Positions 35,336 to 46,863 of a stretch of 64,000 bases of DNA are shown in pieces. The translations under genes were made by a program, and so were the position numbers. Within the stretch, counting starts at the first letter, position 1, and each line of letters begins with the position of its first letter. The DNA comes from Vigna angularis (Eukaryota; Streptophyta; Magnoliopsida; Fabales; Fabaceae): assembly GCF_016808095.1 (NCBI RefSeq), contig NC_068975.1:31457001-31521000 (forward strand), written 5' to 3'. The notes beneath the pieces were generated by a model that searched no databases, was not told the origin of the DNA, and saw only the letters and a list, made by a program, of their open reading frames with translations.

Positions 35336-36506
35336 GGTTTAATATCTCTCTATTTTTGTTAGGTGTGTTCGATTTGGTCTCAGTTTTTTTTTCTGTTAAA
35401 TGTTGTCTTAAAAACTGTAATTTTTGTTCAATTTAGTCATTTTTGCAAACGACGTTTAAATCGTTAACGGCAGACAATCCAGGTGTGCACAAGACTAATG
35501 AGATGACATTTAACTTCTGCCACGTCATTATCTTCTTCAACCTTCAGCCCAAAATTAAGGTTCTGCTTTTGGGGAAAACCTTCCTACGCTTGCGCCGCGA
35601 GAAGAAGGAAAACGCTGCTCACGGTTTTGCTTCAATGGAGGATGATTTCACAAATTATGCTGCTCATGGTAGCATGAAGAAAACGAACCTAGTTGTGTAA
35701 GAAAGCACTCATGGTGGCCGGTGGAGGCAAGCAGCGGGTTTCTTTGATTTGGGATTTTTCTGGATTTCGTTGTGGTTCTCTGCAGGTTGGAGAAGATGAT
35801 GGCCCTAGAGCTTTGCGTGACGACAAAAAGGATTGTCGCGCTGACGATGAAGCTCTCGATTTGGATGATTCATGGCTGATGTGCGAGAATGAAGATTCGA
35901 ATGGAGTTTGAGATTAGGGTGGCTTGCGACATTGTTGACGGTGAAGACTTAGCGATTTAGGTGGTGTGATTCAACTTTCTTTGTTTCTGGGTGCTTGTGT
36001 TTGATTTGCAGGTACGAGATGCTGGCAATGACAGCTTGAGAAAATCCTGTGATGCGGAGGCGCGGAGGTGATCTGGGTAGCGTGGTGGCGTTAGGAGAGT
36101 TTTGTGATTTGGGGGAGATCGCGACTTTGATGGTGGTGGCCATGGAGGTTGCGTGTGATGGTTGTCATGGTTCTCTGCAGGTGCGGCTTCACGGTGACAT
36201 GATGACTTTGGACGAGGTTTGTAGTGGCGGTGGCGTTAGGGTTTGATGGCGGCGCTAGGGTAGGGTTTCAGTATTTGTTTGGGCAGAAGGATGAAGAAGA
36301 TGGTGACGTGGCAGTAATTAAATGTCATCTCATTAGTCTTGTGCACACATGGACTGTCTGTCGTTAACGATTTAAACGCCGTTTGCAAAAAGGACTAAAT
36401 TGAACAAAAATTATATTCTTTAGGACAACATTGAACAGAAAAAAAACAAACTGGAACCAAATCGAACACACCTAACGAAAATAGAGACCATCAGAGGTAT
36501 TAAGCC
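35336..36506. mobile_element. Mutator-like element, possible Pack-MULE (1171 bp)
   Basis: Terminal inverted repeats of about 195-204 bp (35336-35528 and 36303-36506) start GGTTTAATA on the left and GGCTTAATA on the right (minus strand). Shared blocks include TTAGGTGTGTTCGATTTGGT, TTGTTCAATTTAGTC, TTTAAATCGTTAACG and TGTGCACAAGACTAATGAG. Flanking 9-mers are TTAAATCTA (35327-35335) and TTAAATTTA (36507-36515), a target duplication with one mismatch. The 770-bp interior is far more GC-rich than its surroundings and looks like captured gene sequence. No transposase is present. Confidence 0.75.
35529..36302 (+). other. GC-rich interior of the MULE, putative captured host sequence
   Basis: Open frames here (for example ending FASMEDDFTNYAAHGSMKKTN before TAA near 35700) have coding-like composition but no domain I recognise. 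CTGCAGGT at 35783 and 36175 and TTTGCAGGT at 36006 look like intron acceptors, as if two or more exons were captured. Identity of the donor gene is unknown. Confidence 0.35.
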
Positions 36507-36515
36507 TTAAATTTA

Positions 36516-37085
36516 TAAAGAACTTAAAAGATGATTTGTGAAACCATTAAAGGAAACATAGTAATAAATGTGATTACACCTTAGATTAGGATTAGTTTGT
36601 AATAAGCAATGATAAATCAATCCTATAAATACAAGTATATGTAAAGAAAAAAGGATACATTTTGTTTAATATCCAATCCTATTTGTCTAAGAACAATAAA
36701 GATATTTACTTAAGCATCAAAATATTTTTTGTAGGTACCTCACTTTTTTCGCTTGGATCGACCAAAAGAGAAGATTAATGAAGAATCACTAAAGTTTTGA
36801 GTATGTAGTCTTATAAGACTATCCCAATCTAGTAAAAACATTATGGTGTCCATTGTAAGACTAATGGCAACATTATTAGATCACATGGCGAGAATGAGGA
36901 ATATGGTTGAATAAAAAAGACAACGTCTGCATAGAAAATGAAAATTTCTTTTATTATACCAACACTTCAACCTTCATGTCATAACCTCACTAACCACGAC
37001 AAGACTTGTTGCACTTGCTCAAGTTTGGTATCAGTAAATCAATCAAACAATGTTATAAGTTAGTAAGCGATTCTCGATCAACTAG
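36516..37085 (+). repeat. Diverged ~550-bp tandem repeat, unit 2
   Basis: Landmarks in the order of unit 1: AACTTAAAAGATGATTTGTG, ATAGTAATAAATGTGATTA, CCTATAAATACAAG, TTTAATATCCAATC, AGAACAATAAAGATATTTAC, TTATTAGATCACATGG, ATCAAACAATG-TATAAGTTAG. It ends in ATCTGTTGGACATTAAATTAAG, where unit 3 begins. Confidence 0.6.
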
Positions 37086-37340
37086 TATCTGTTGGACATT
37101 AAATTAAGAAACAACTTAAAAATGATTGTAAAACCATTAAATAAAATTTAATAATAAATATGATTATATTGTGCTTGAGTCAAGATTAATCCATGACTAA
37201 TGGATCCTTCAACCAAATAAATACAAGTAAATATTAGAAAAAATATAAGTTTGTTTTTAACATCTAATCAAATTTGTTTTAGACCAACAAACAACAATAT
37301 ACTAAATTAAGTATCTTTTAATGGTATCTCTCCCTCCTTC
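37086..37340 (+). repeat. Diverged ~550-bp tandem repeat, unit 3 (partial)
   Basis: It again reads GGACATTAAATT, AACAACTTAAAAATGATTG, TTAATAATAAATATGATTA, AAATAAATACAAGTAAATA, AACATCTAATCAAATTTGT and ACAACAATA. Similarity is lost after about 37340. Confidence 0.55.
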
Positions 37341-38360
37341 TACTTGGACCAACTAGAAAATAAAACTATCAATTTTGTATGAACCATATAAATAGATAAT
37401 TAAATCATAAATAATTAAAAACTTAGTACCGCCTATTAATACTATTAATCAAAATAAATAAGTAAGGTTAATTACGAAAATTACAATTATAATAAAAAAA
37501 TGAAAAGGTGAATTTCTTCAGTGTTCTTTTATAAGATACGCGAATAAATAAATCAATATTTTTAAAAATTCTTAAATTGTTTTTAATAGAGAATTTGATA
37601 TGTATAGAACGAAACAACTTTTTATATGAAATTAAAAAATATACAATTTTATTAAAATAATTAAATTGTTTAAAATTAGACAATGTTAAATTGTATCTTA
37701 ATTAAATATTTGTATTTTTTTTCATGTCAATTTTAGTTATGATTAGATATTTTTTTATTAATCTTTATAGAAATTATATTTATTTATTTAATTGGTTAGA
37801 ATCCTAATCATTGTAGAACACTTTTATATTTACTCAATAATTGCAAGTTTTATTGATGAATGTTAAAGATTGCATTTTAATAACATTAACATGTGAACTA
37901 AATGTTTTCAGTGACATTATAATTTTTATACTGATGAATACAATAACTATTTTTTACCAACGTATATTGTTTTTTGATAATAATTTGTTAAAATTTGTTT
38001 TTAATTTTAACAATGAAAAACTTTCATTGAATATTAATTAAGATTATTTTTTATTGATGTCAACCGAAAAAAAATTCAATCGATATTGATTGAATAGTCA
38101 ATAAAAAGAATCCCATTATCATTATTATTGGCATAAATAAATATGGTTAATATCACGAAAACATATTTCGAACAAAACAAAGATTCATTAAAATTAATTA
38201 AAAATTTATCAGCATAAATAATTATTAATGACATATTCCATTTTTGGTAGAATAATAAAAAAGTTCCAACCTTATAAAAACAAATTTAATTTTGCTTGCT
38301 TTTATTTCAACTGCAATATTGATTAAAGTAATTAAACATATAGTTAGTCTTTAGTAATGG

Positions 38361-38361
<1 letters not shown>
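37341..38361. other. AT-rich region with no gene
   Basis: Runs of A/T with short chance open frames only. I see nothing coding or structured. Confidence 0.6.

Positions 38362-38454
<93 letters not shown>
38362..38454. repeat. (TA)n microsatellite, left of the TIR element
   Basis: About 93 bp of uninterrupted alternating TA, ending exactly at the inverted-repeat element. Confidence 0.95.
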
Positions 38455-38455
<1 letters not shown>

Positions 38456-38458
<3 letters not shown>

Positions 38459-39700
38459 CTGCTAACGTGCGTACGTCTGTTTTTCAGTTGGTACGTTTTA
38501 GCAATGTGTACCGGGTTTTAATAGACAAAAATATCTTTATATATCATGGATTCTAAGTTTTAAGGTTAAGGGTATTTTAATAATTTTCATTTTCAAAACT
38601 TAAAAAAAAAAAAAAAGAAACCCCCAAACCCTTACTCACCTCTGTCATTCCTCTCAACCCTTTCTCTTTCATCTTTCTAACTCCAATCTTTTCTCTGTCT
38701 TTCTCATTCCTCTCAACCCTTTCTCTTTCATCTTTTTCAGTCCAATTTTTTCTCTGTCATCCCTACTGTAGCACCAATTGAAAAAATAAAAAATTTCTCT
38801 CAACCCTTTCTCTTTCATCATTCTCACTCCAATCTTTTCCCTGTCATCTCTACTGTAGCCCCGATTGAAAAAATCAAAAACACTTGCCGTTAAACAATCT
38901 TACAAAAAAAATGATTTTATAATGAGTTTTCATCTTATAATTTTTGTCTTATCTAATTTTATCCAATTTTTACAAGCATAAAGGAATTAGTAATTGACTT
39001 GGAAAAAATCAGAAATACTTGTTGTTAAACAATTTCTTACAAAAAATGATTTTATAATGAGTTTTTATTTTATAATTTTTGTCTTATCTAATTTTATCTA
39101 ATTTTCACAAGCATAATGACATCAAAGGAATTGGTAATTGGCTTGGAAAAAATCAGAAACACTCATTGTTAAGCAATTTCTTACAAAAAATGACTTTATA
39201 ATGAGTTTTCATTTTATAATTTTTGTCGTATATAATTTTATCTAATTTTCACAAGCATAATGACATCCAAAAGAATTGGTAATTGGCCTGGAGGGATGAT
39301 TCAACATATGCAGATGATGAGGGTTAGTGAAGATGGTGAAATTGAAGAGATCTTGAATGAACTTTTGCCTGAAGGTGAATATGTCAATGACTCAACTATT
39401 TACAAAGGCAAATTGTTTAAAGGCAGATGTTTCTGATTTTTTCAATTGGAACTACAGTAGGGATGACAGAGAAAAGGTTGGAGTGAGAGAGATGAAAGAG
39501 AAAGGATTGAGAGGAATGAGAGAGGTGAGTAAGGGTTTGGGGTTTTTTTTTTTTTAAGTTTTGAGAATGAAAATTATTAAAATACCCTTAACCTTAAAAC
39601 TTAGAATCCATGATATATAAGGGTATTTTTGTCTACTAAAATCCGGTACACATTACTAAAATGTACCGACTGAAAAACAGGCGTATGTGCGTTAGCAAAC

Positions 39701-39701
<1 letters not shown>
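38456..39701. mobile_element. 1.25-kb terminal-inverted-repeat element inserted in a (TA)n tract
   Basis: Arms of about 245 bp (38456-38700 and 39459-39701) start GGTCTGCTAACG and GGTTTGCTAACG. They share ATCATGGATTCTAAGTTTTA, AAGGTTAAGGGTATTTTAAT and CCCAAACCCTTACTCACCTC. (TA)n tracts flank both ends, so the element probably integrated into a microsatellite, as the rice Micron family does. The target duplication cannot be read inside TA repeats. The interior has no transposase and contains three tandem copies described separately. Confidence 0.75.
38867..39290 (+). repeat. Three ~135-145-bp tandem copies inside the TIR element
   Basis: Units start near 38867, 39002 and 39146 with GAAAAAATCA. 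Each contains TGATTTTATAATGAGTTTT (ACTTTATAATGAG in the third), TATAATTTTTGTC and CACAAGCATAATGACATC or variants. The last copy runs into a 57-codon open frame from about 39261 (MTSKRIGNWPGGM..., later EDGEIEEILNELLPEGEYV), which may be a captured exon; no family recognised. Confidence 0.65.

Positions 39702-39702
<1 letters not shown>

Positions 39703-39756
<54 letters not shown>
39703..39756. repeat. (TA)n microsatellite, right of the TIR element
   Basis: About 54 bp of alternating TA, the right flank of the insertion. Confidence 0.93.
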
Positions 39757-39759
<3 letters not shown>

Positions 39760-40101
39760 AGACATTAGGTGAGATTTTTATTAACAGGTCAAATATAGGA
39801 GATATTAAATTCATTAATATTTGGACAAACTAATCATCTGAGTTTTGACTCTTGAATATGAGACGCTTTCTTTTTCATTTGACTTTTGTCTTTTAAATAT
39901 ATTTTCAATGTTTACTATTTACGTTATTCAAGAAATTATTTATTTTAATCATTTTTATTTAAATTATAACAGTGGTATATTTTTCTTTCTCTATAGTTAA
40001 TATTATGAACTACCACACTAAATTTAACTATGAACTACCACACTAAATTTAGAAAAGGAGTGTACTAAATACATGTACAGTGTAATTTAAAACATGTAAA
40101 A

Positions 40102-40103
<2 letters not shown>

Positions 40104-40168
<65 letters not shown>

Positions 40169-40169
40169 T
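40104..40169. repeat. (TA)n microsatellite
   Basis: About 60 bp of alternating TA with one phase slip. The following ATTAGGTGAGATTTTAA resembles ATTAGGTGAGATTTTTA after the previous TA tract at 39765, so both tracts may flank related insertions. Confidence 0.9.
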
Positions 40170-40636
40170 CTTTTTTGAATTTAGTTATCTACAAATTATT
40201 AGGTGAGATTTTAACTCGTACGTCAGCCGTGGGAAGATATTTTAAATGTCAGATTTGACCATTGAATATAAGAGAAATCATTTTTTCTTCGATTTACGTT
40301 ATATCATTTAGTTTTATTTAGTGTTTACTTTTTTTCTCTTCCAAATTTTAAGTTAATGAATCTAATTAGTATTTGTCCCTGTTTATTTTAGTTTATCAGT
40401 GCTACTTTATACTCATTAACCGTCATTGTAAATTCCACCGCTAACTCGGTATAATTCAGTTTAAAAATTAAACACTCGTTTTATCAAGAATTGCTCCTTT
40501 ATTTTTCTCTCATTACATAAAAACGTGAGCTGTAGCTATGTAATTACAATTAATTTACATTTAAATTCCATTTGGATATCTTGAATATTTAGATTTTAGT
40601 TCACGGGTCATTGAGGACATTAAATGATAAATAATA

Positions 40637-40832
40637 ATAATTTATGTATTCTAAATTTATTATTCATTTAGTAGATGGATAGGATATAATAACTACATAC
40701 TATAATTTATGTATTCTAAATTTATTACTCATTTAGTAGATGGATAGGATATAATAACTACATAATATAATTTATGTATTCTAAATTTATTATTCATTTA
40801 GTAGATGAATAGGATATAATAACTACATAATA
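40637..40832 (+). repeat. 65-bp tandem repeat, three copies
   Basis: The phrase TTTATGTATTCTAAATTTAT starts at 40641, 40706 and 40771, an exact 65-bp period. Copies share CATTTAGTAGATG-ATAGGATATAATAACTACATA with only a few differences. Confidence 0.9.
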
Positions 40833-41148
40833 TGTTACTCCGTAGGATAAGATTGGCTTATTATTATTATTATTATTTTGTGTAATATAAATTGTATTAT
40901 AAAAGAGAATTTGACCTTGGTTAACAATAACTTTTCTCTTCTTTTTTTATGAATAATATTTATGCACAAATTTAAAATATAATAATAATTAAAATATGAA
41001 AAATATATTTTTATCATCTACTTATATGAAGAAAACTGTTACATGAAAAACATATGTTACATGTTTATTAGTGATTTTTTTCTTTTAATTTTCTTTCACG
41101 TGTTTTATTTTTTTATATTTTTCATATTCTTTTTATCGACGATTGTGA

Positions 41149-41460
41149 AAATATAGAAAATAACTTAAAAGTAATGATGAATTTTATAAAAGTATCATTA
41201 TAATATATAATAAGAAAATGTTTAAATTATGTGAAGGTTTTTAATAACTGAAATTTATTTTTTATAAAATCATGTGAAGGTTTTTATTAACTGAAATTTA
41301 TTTTTCATATTGTTTTTATAGGTGATTGTAAAAATATAGAAAATAACTTAAATGTAACGATGAAACTTATAAAAAATATCATTATAATATATAATAATAA
41401 AATGTTTAAATTATGTGAAGGTTTTTAATAAAAAAATTATTTTTTATAAAATTAAATCTG
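41149..41460 (+). repeat. ~183-bp direct duplication
   Basis: ATATAGAAAATAACTTAAA begins at 41151 and 41334, and both copies continue to TTTAAATTATGTGAAGGTTT. A shorter echo (ATGTGAAGGTTTTTA-TAACTGAAATTTATTTTT) is duplicated inside the first copy. Confidence 0.8.
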
Positions 41461-42429
41461 TTTAAGTTTTTAATTATATTAAGGATTTTTTTCCATTCTT
41501 TTTCTTCGTTTTATATTTAATTTTCATTTTATTAAATATTAGATATGTGACTTAAGATTATGTATGTGGTCGGTTTGAAAAATGTTATTAAGTATAAGGA
41601 TTATTATATGTGAATTGAATATTGTGTTTGAATTGTATGGTCGTATAGTTTCTAAGGTGTAATGACATGAATTGTAAGTCTAGTGTTATGCATTTACTAA
41701 GGACACTTTTTAGAAGTTATTCGTATACTTTATTGGACTCTTGAATTCATAAAAGAAAAGTTTAAGTGGTGAAAAGAGAATGAGGCTCGTATAGCTAGTA
41801 TTGGATTAATTTCTATTAAGTTATCAGCGAACCACGTTGTCACGAGATAGAGAAACCATATACCGTTGCTAGAATTGTAACACTAAAAATTTCATTTTAC
41901 AAGACAAAAAAAAAACTTTTAGAGTTCGAGTAGATGCATAAATATGAATAATTGAGTCTAGGTTATATGTATGTTAACAATTGACAACTATCCTGGAATA
42001 TGATAATGTTGTTTTGGATAAGGTTGATTTATCACTGTTGAAAAATATATTATTGTGTAAGAATTGTATATGTATGTTTAAGTCATCATTAAATTACCTT
42101 CATTTATTTGTTGGTTGTCATGTTTATTTTGTAATTATCACTTCTATAATGTGAACAAATGAGGTTTCAAGTAATGATTGTGCTATTCAATAAGTTGTGA
42201 GTTGAAGTTTAATTTTTTTTTTTAAAGAATGTACATAATATCTTATATGTTGTAGTTTAAAAGTATTGTTTCATATTTTGAAATAAGTTATTGACTCAGG
42301 TATTTCGAAAGATTTAAAATTTTGTAACAAGACTATAAATATTATATGTCGCATATGTACATTTCTTTTACCTATATAACTAGGTTGTTCAATAATTAAC
42401 TTGTAATAATTAAAGAAAATAAAAAAAAT

Positions 42430-43030
42430 ATATATTTTCTTAGACTGTTATAATGATTGTGAATTAAATTTTCATAATTTAATTTAGATTTAATAAAATA
42501 TATTAAATCCAAAATCTAAGCTAATTTTAATTTGATTGATTTGAATTAATTTTTCTTTCAATCCACTTTAAATTATGTTAAACTTAGATTATCCAAATTT
42601 TAAAATTATATTAAATTTTAAAATTTAATTGACTTTGTTTAGTAACCTAACTAAACTCAATCTAATGTGATGATTTAATCTTTTTAAGCTTAACTTATAG
42701 TAATTCAATATAATTAGACCTAACTAAATACATACTAATTAATATCACTTGATAAATATGCTCCATTAATTTGTTTCATTTTAATTTGAAGTCAATTAAT
42801 CCAACTTAGTCTAACTTAATTAACTAAACTCAACTTAAATTAATTTGATTTAATATATTGAGACTATAAAATTAACTAAACCAAATATATATTAAGTTTG
42901 ACCTAAATCAAATAAAGCTCAATTAACTTAAATTTCCTTAACCAATTTAACTCGAACTTAATTCTACCTAATTCACCTCAATCTAATTTCAACTTGGATT
43001 TAGACTTAATTCAACCAAATAATTGTGGGT
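42430..43030. repeat. Low-complexity region rich in degenerate CTTAA/CTAAC words
   Basis: About 600 bases are built from variants of AACTTAATT, CTAACTAAA, CTCAACTTAA and AATTTGATT. It looks like a decayed short-period repeat. No open frame or fixed period is evident. Confidence 0.5.
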
Positions 43031-45340
43031 TAAGCACCACCAAATCTAAACCCGTTTTAGAGGCTACACGAATGAACCACACAAAAATACCTCAATCCAT
43101 CTAAGTTCACATAGTCTTCCTCGTATTTTATGAATTTTACAAAACTAGCCATTGGATGAAGCACATTTTCTTACGTCTCTAGTCACAAAAAGACAAAAAC
43201 AAAACCATGTACTCAATAAGCTTGAAATTGATATTCGGATCGCTTTCCATCATTCTTCCCTTTCCCTTACATTCTCGTCATTATGGATATGTTGATAAAA
43301 AAAATAAAATAATAATTTCAATAATGGTAATTTAGCACGTAGGAAGAAGCTACGGGTATCTCATTATCACTTTTAGGGAAACCACAATAATTTTCAAAGT
43401 TTGACGTCTGTTCGCTTTACAGTTAATCCAGATATGAATTGTTACATAATCGAAAAGTTTTAGTAATGTAATCATTATCTTAAAAGTTGCATTTAGAACA
43501 TTGTTTTTACTATTTGGCGTAAAAAATGTACATTAACAGTATATCAACGTTAGAACAACTTATACGAAATAATCGAAATTAAATTGGCCTGAGTAAACAA
43601 GGAAGTTGTGTATATGGTGAATACGAGTATAAAAAAATTACTCCACTAGGAACTTTCATTGAATTCTATTCAACATTTTTTTTATCAGCACTCAACGTTT
43701 TCTGTATAAATTAAATTCTAATATAATAATTGATATTCAACGTTCTATTAGTGGGTTAAGTTTGTAATTTTGTAAAATTTCGAAATTGATTTATACTCTA
43801 TCAAATAGATTTAATTTGGCATTCGGTATATTAAAATATAAATACGCGTTGAACTAAAATCATTTAACTATAAATGACATAGATATTTAATAATCCTCAC
43901 CCTCTAATTATAAAGAAAATTTAGAACACTAATTATTTCTTAACGTTTATGATTTAATTTAACAATAGACTTAAACACTATTTTTTGTGACTTAAGATCT
44001 TTTTTTTAAGAATAACTACAAGATAACAACTTACAACGCGAGACGGAAACATAATTAACTCAAATATATAAATGAAAAATAATATTCCTCAACAATTATA
44101 AAAATAATTTTGATTATAGATATATATATATATATAATAAATTTAATATTGTTAACTAATTCCTTTAATATTGAGAATAATAAATTTCGTACACAGAGCG
44201 TATTTTGCATTAGTGAATTAATTGGTTAGCTTTTACATAATTAAAAATCAATAGAATAGTAGTAAAGGAAGCAACACTTTTTTAAAACGGGAATTTTGGC
44301 ATAAAGAAATGAGGTGTGGAAAGTAATCATGTAAAGAGTATGAAAGTAAGAAGAGAGAATTGAATATCTCGTGAAAAGTGTTCCATGGGGCCAAGGGTTG
44401 CTAACAATAGTTTACTTTTAATTTGATTTTTTTATGATTTTTGTATGGAATGAGTGATGCCTAATTGCCCGTGACTTATCATAGATTCCTTCCATACAAT
44501 ACGAACGCACAATTCCATATATTGCCCACGTGTCATGCACTTTACTCAATACCAATAACAAGTAATACACTTTATAATAGTTTAAATCCAATCAAATTTA
44601 TAAAATTACGACTGAAATTCGATAATATAAAATGAGACATTTTTTTTTGTGATTATCAATAAATTTTAAATTGATAAAAAATTAATAATTTGAAAATTTG
44701 TACACAGTTTCCAATAACAATTCAAAATCAATTCCACTTACACTTAAATTTTAAATAAACGAACATGTCTAATTAACGAAGAATAAACATGCATTGAGAT
44801 ATTAAAATTAGCGTGATGTTGGTTGGGATGACTAGATTAACAGCTATCCAAGTGATGTAGTAATGCCTTGTTAACATGGTTTGTCATAATCACTGAGCCA
44901 ACAATTAGAATCTCGAATAATGATGTTTCTCATTCAATAATTATATTATCGAAAGTACTCACCATAATAAATAACTCTGCTAAATTGTCACTACTAATAA
45001 ATTCAAACGTTAACTATCTTTTTGACACTCCATTCATTTTGTATATTTGACAAATAACTTATGCTTTGTTTGTTTTAGAAGATATTTTTGTTTAAAGACA
45101 CTGTGAGATGTGGATTGACTAATAACTTTATCCTTAAATTCATTTTCATAAAAAAAAAATATTTAAAAAAAAACAAATAAATCGACCTTTTTTCAGAAGC
45201 ATGAGCAAAGACAACTAAGATCTGTAATGTCGTGTTGAATAAAAACATTTACAAGAAATATTTTTTCACTGATTTTGAATTTGATTATTACATTTATTAT
45301 AAACATGTTTTAGTTATGGTATGTTTATTTACAAAGTGTA
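43031..45340. other. AT-rich intergenic region
   Basis: No gene recognised. A short TA tract lies at about 44120-44137. Nothing else structured was found. Confidence 0.55.
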
Positions 45341-45604
45341 ATGATGTTATTCTATAAAACGACGTCGGTGGTTGGTTGCCCTTGCAGTGAGATGGACGTT
45401 GCAATTAATGTGGTGAATGAAAACTCCTCTCCCTGGGGATCAAAGATCAAAGTAGAGATTCAATCACGGATTACGGAACAAGCAACATTCACGCCAGAGG
45501 AGATCAGGGTCAACGAGTCGTGTATCAGTTTTCTGTATGAATGCCAACAACCTAAAATTTCACAGACCCAAACACCAAGACAACATCAGATCACGCAACC
45601 ATAA
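45341..45604 (+). CDS. Small hypothetical ORF, 87 aa
   Basis: The frame runs from ATG 45341 (alternatives 45344, 45392) to TAA 45602. Its composition (about 45% GC in a ~30% GC surrounding) looks coding. A CGACGTCG palindrome overlaps the start, a motif frequent near plant gene starts. The protein has a mixed N-terminal half (MDVAINVVNENSSPWGSKIK) and a Gln/Thr-rich tail. I recognise no domain. It could be a first exon, a decayed gene fragment or chance. Confidence 0.25.
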   Translation: MMLFYKTTSVVGCPCSEMDVAINVVNENSSPWGSKIKVEIQSRITEQATFTPEEIRVNESCISFLYECQQPKISQTQTPRQHQITQP

Positions 45605-46863
45605 TACTTTTATCCAATCTAAATTTCTTATAAAGATATTTGTGTGCTGTAATTGTCGTAGGAACTTTTGCTTTCATGTTTCTTGCATCATTTAAGTTAT
45701 GAAGTAATGTTTTCGTTGATCTTTAGCAATTATTAAATTCTGATAATTTAATTTAATTCTATTGAAATCATTTAAGTGTAGTGTAATGTAACCATTTCAA
45801 CAATTCAAATTTGTATGGAAAAAGGTAATGTAAAAGAAGGGAAGAGTATTGTTGAATGAGAGCAGAACAACATTTTGAATATACTGTAAGAATGGATGAA
45901 CATCAAAGGAAAGAATGTGCTCCCGGGAAGCTAGTTGTGACCTATCCGCATTCATTTCTCATTTTCTTGGATTGTAAGTAAGATATATGCATATTTACAG
46001 TGACCACATGTTAGCAACTAGCATATAGCATTCAGAATAAAAATCCTTTTCTCTTTATTCTCTTCTTTTATATTTTTTGCATATCCCCTTTTCAGTTTAT
46101 CGTATTACATGGGTGAGTTAGATGGCCAAAGTATCTTCATTGGCTCATTCATAGTACATGTTTTTGATATAGGGTTTAGGCACTCTAATTTATTTTAATT
46201 AGACTGTTTCTCCCTGTACCTCCATTCATTTCTCCTTCTACCCCACATTTTTTAAAATTTCAAAATTAGTTTCTATAATTCAAAAAAACCCTACACTCGT
46301 TTTTTTGTACTTCAACGAATTTAATCCGTTGAAGGATTTTGCTTTTATCATTTATTAAGACGGAAGGCATCATTGCAACGAATCGTTCATTAAACTTGGT
46401 TAAGTATAAAATTAAGCATATGGTAATGATACAAGTCACTAATAAGGAATAATGAGTCCATGCTACACTACATGTTTGAATTGTACGTTATTTCCCCTCA
46501 AACTTGACATTTTTCCAATTAGATAGAAGTCCAATACAGCTGACCCAAAAGTAAAGAGTCCAATTTGTTAGCATTTTGGGTCATGCAGCCCAAAACCTGA
46601 AAATCTACAGTGATGTGGATAGTCAGCGTCAGACGTTGACCCTAGAAAGGAATGAGAAAAATGTGTGGCTTGCAAGCAACGCGCTTCTACCTCGGAATAA
46701 GAACTTAAAAACAAAAACAGTAGGGGTTGTTGCCAAACAGCGATGTAACACACGATCCAAAAGCAGAAAGCAAACTTCATTCACTACACCAGTTGTTGAT
46801 TTCGATTGTGGAACGCACATATGTTTCACCCAATAAATAGGAGAACAATAATAATAAAAGAAA
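45605..46863. other. Upstream region of the malonyl-CoA decarboxylase gene
   Basis: Mostly AT-rich. The last ~300 bases (46560-46860) have higher GC and an uninterrupted plus-strand frame without family resemblance, probably promoter and leader. No TATA box assigned. Confidence 0.45.

Noticed and set aside
46576..46836. 86-codon plus-strand ORF upstream of MCD as a separate gene
   Set aside because: No family resemblance; it abuts the MCD start and is better read as promoter and leader.
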